The notes beneath the pieces are model-generated. The model worked only from the letters and a program-made list of their open reading frames with translations, ran no database searches and had not been told where the DNA came from. A program made the translations under genes and the position numbers. A DNA stretch of 16,019 bases from Willaertia magna (Eukaryota; Heterolobosea; Eutetramitea; Acrasida; Naegleriidae). Location: the NCBI GenBank assembly GCA_902984215.1, contig CADWAF010001499.1:1-16019 (forward strand), given 5' to 3'. The number at the start of each line of letters is the position of its first letter. The first letter of the stretch is position 1. Below, one piece after another: positions 15,939-16,019 of this stretch.

Positions 15939-16019
15939 TTAAAAAAAGAAAACCAATCGGTATGTCAAGTCATCCCCCATACTCCCTTTCGAGAGTATGT
16001 AGCAATCATCCATGAACGA
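15939..16019. other. GC-richer right edge with hairpin, possibly part of a gene beyond the window
   Basis: The last 60 nt are clearly richer in C and G than anything for 2 kb. CATACTC at 15978-15984 pairs with GAGTATG at 15993-15999 (7-bp stem, 8-nt loop). Several frames are open to the edge: plus strand CQVIPHTPFREYVAIIHER; minus strand RSWMIATYSRKGVWGMT then TGA (15967..15965). The strand and product cannot be decided from this fragment. A structured RNA or a transposon end is equally possible. Confidence 0.3.

Noticed and set aside
1..16019. tRNA, rRNA or CRISPR arrays.
   Set aside because: No cloverleaf with conserved T-loop, no rRNA-like block and no regularly spaced direct repeats with unique spacers were found by eye.

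Overview
This window looks like nuclear DNA from a very AT-rich unicellular eukaryote. Three genes are interrupted by short GT...AG spliceosomal introns (40 to 182 nt). Start codons are preceded by runs of A. One large protein is full of Asn runs encoded by AAT. The gene-poor stretches are almost pure A and T. All host genes end at ordinary stops, so the standard code fits. A dictyostelid-like social amoeba is my best guess. Another AT-rich protist or an anaerobic gut fungus cannot be excluded from sequence alone.

Left third (1-3953), compact housekeeping block. A divergent four-EF-hand calmodulin-like gene (minus, 2 exons) is followed by an ESCRT-III Snf7/Vps32/CHMP4 gene (minus, 3 exons, the first coding exon only 22 nt). 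A 266-bp shared upstream region separates Snf7 from a divergent small single-pass membrane protein gene (plus, 2 exons, unknown function). Next comes a UBE2Q-type ubiquitin-conjugating enzyme (plus, 2 exons, 40-nt intron) with a small upstream ORF in its probable 5' leader. These genes act in calcium sensing, membrane remodelling and ubiquitin transfer; nothing shows that they work in one pathway.

Middle (4453-6795), a nearly complete but dead Tc1/mariner-superfamily DNA transposon of 2,339 bp. It has 23-bp terminal inverted repeats and a TA target duplication. It carries a DD34E-type transposase on the minus strand and a second, unrelated lysine/glutamate-rich gene on the plus strand. The two genes converge with one base between their stops. 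Both are in one continuous frame, broken only by in-frame stops. The transposase has also lost its first catalytic Asp (now Asn).

Right of it (6949-9192) is an intact intronless gene for a 747-residue protein with a beta-rich N-terminal half and C-terminal ankyrin repeats. Its start codon lies 155 bp from the transposon end. The AT-rich stretch 9193-11276 is not empty: its minus strand holds a heavily decayed hAT-superfamily transposase (about 9540-10961). In it a BED-finger-like region, the RNase H-like core and the segment near the C-terminus can still be read across several frames.

Next (11277-14057) is a large intronless gene for a six-kelch-repeat protein with a degenerate RhoGAP-like C-terminal domain and an acidic tail. 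The final 2 kb is mostly an AT desert with two short coding-like remnants. At the extreme right edge there is a more GC-rich patch that may belong to a gene beyond the window.
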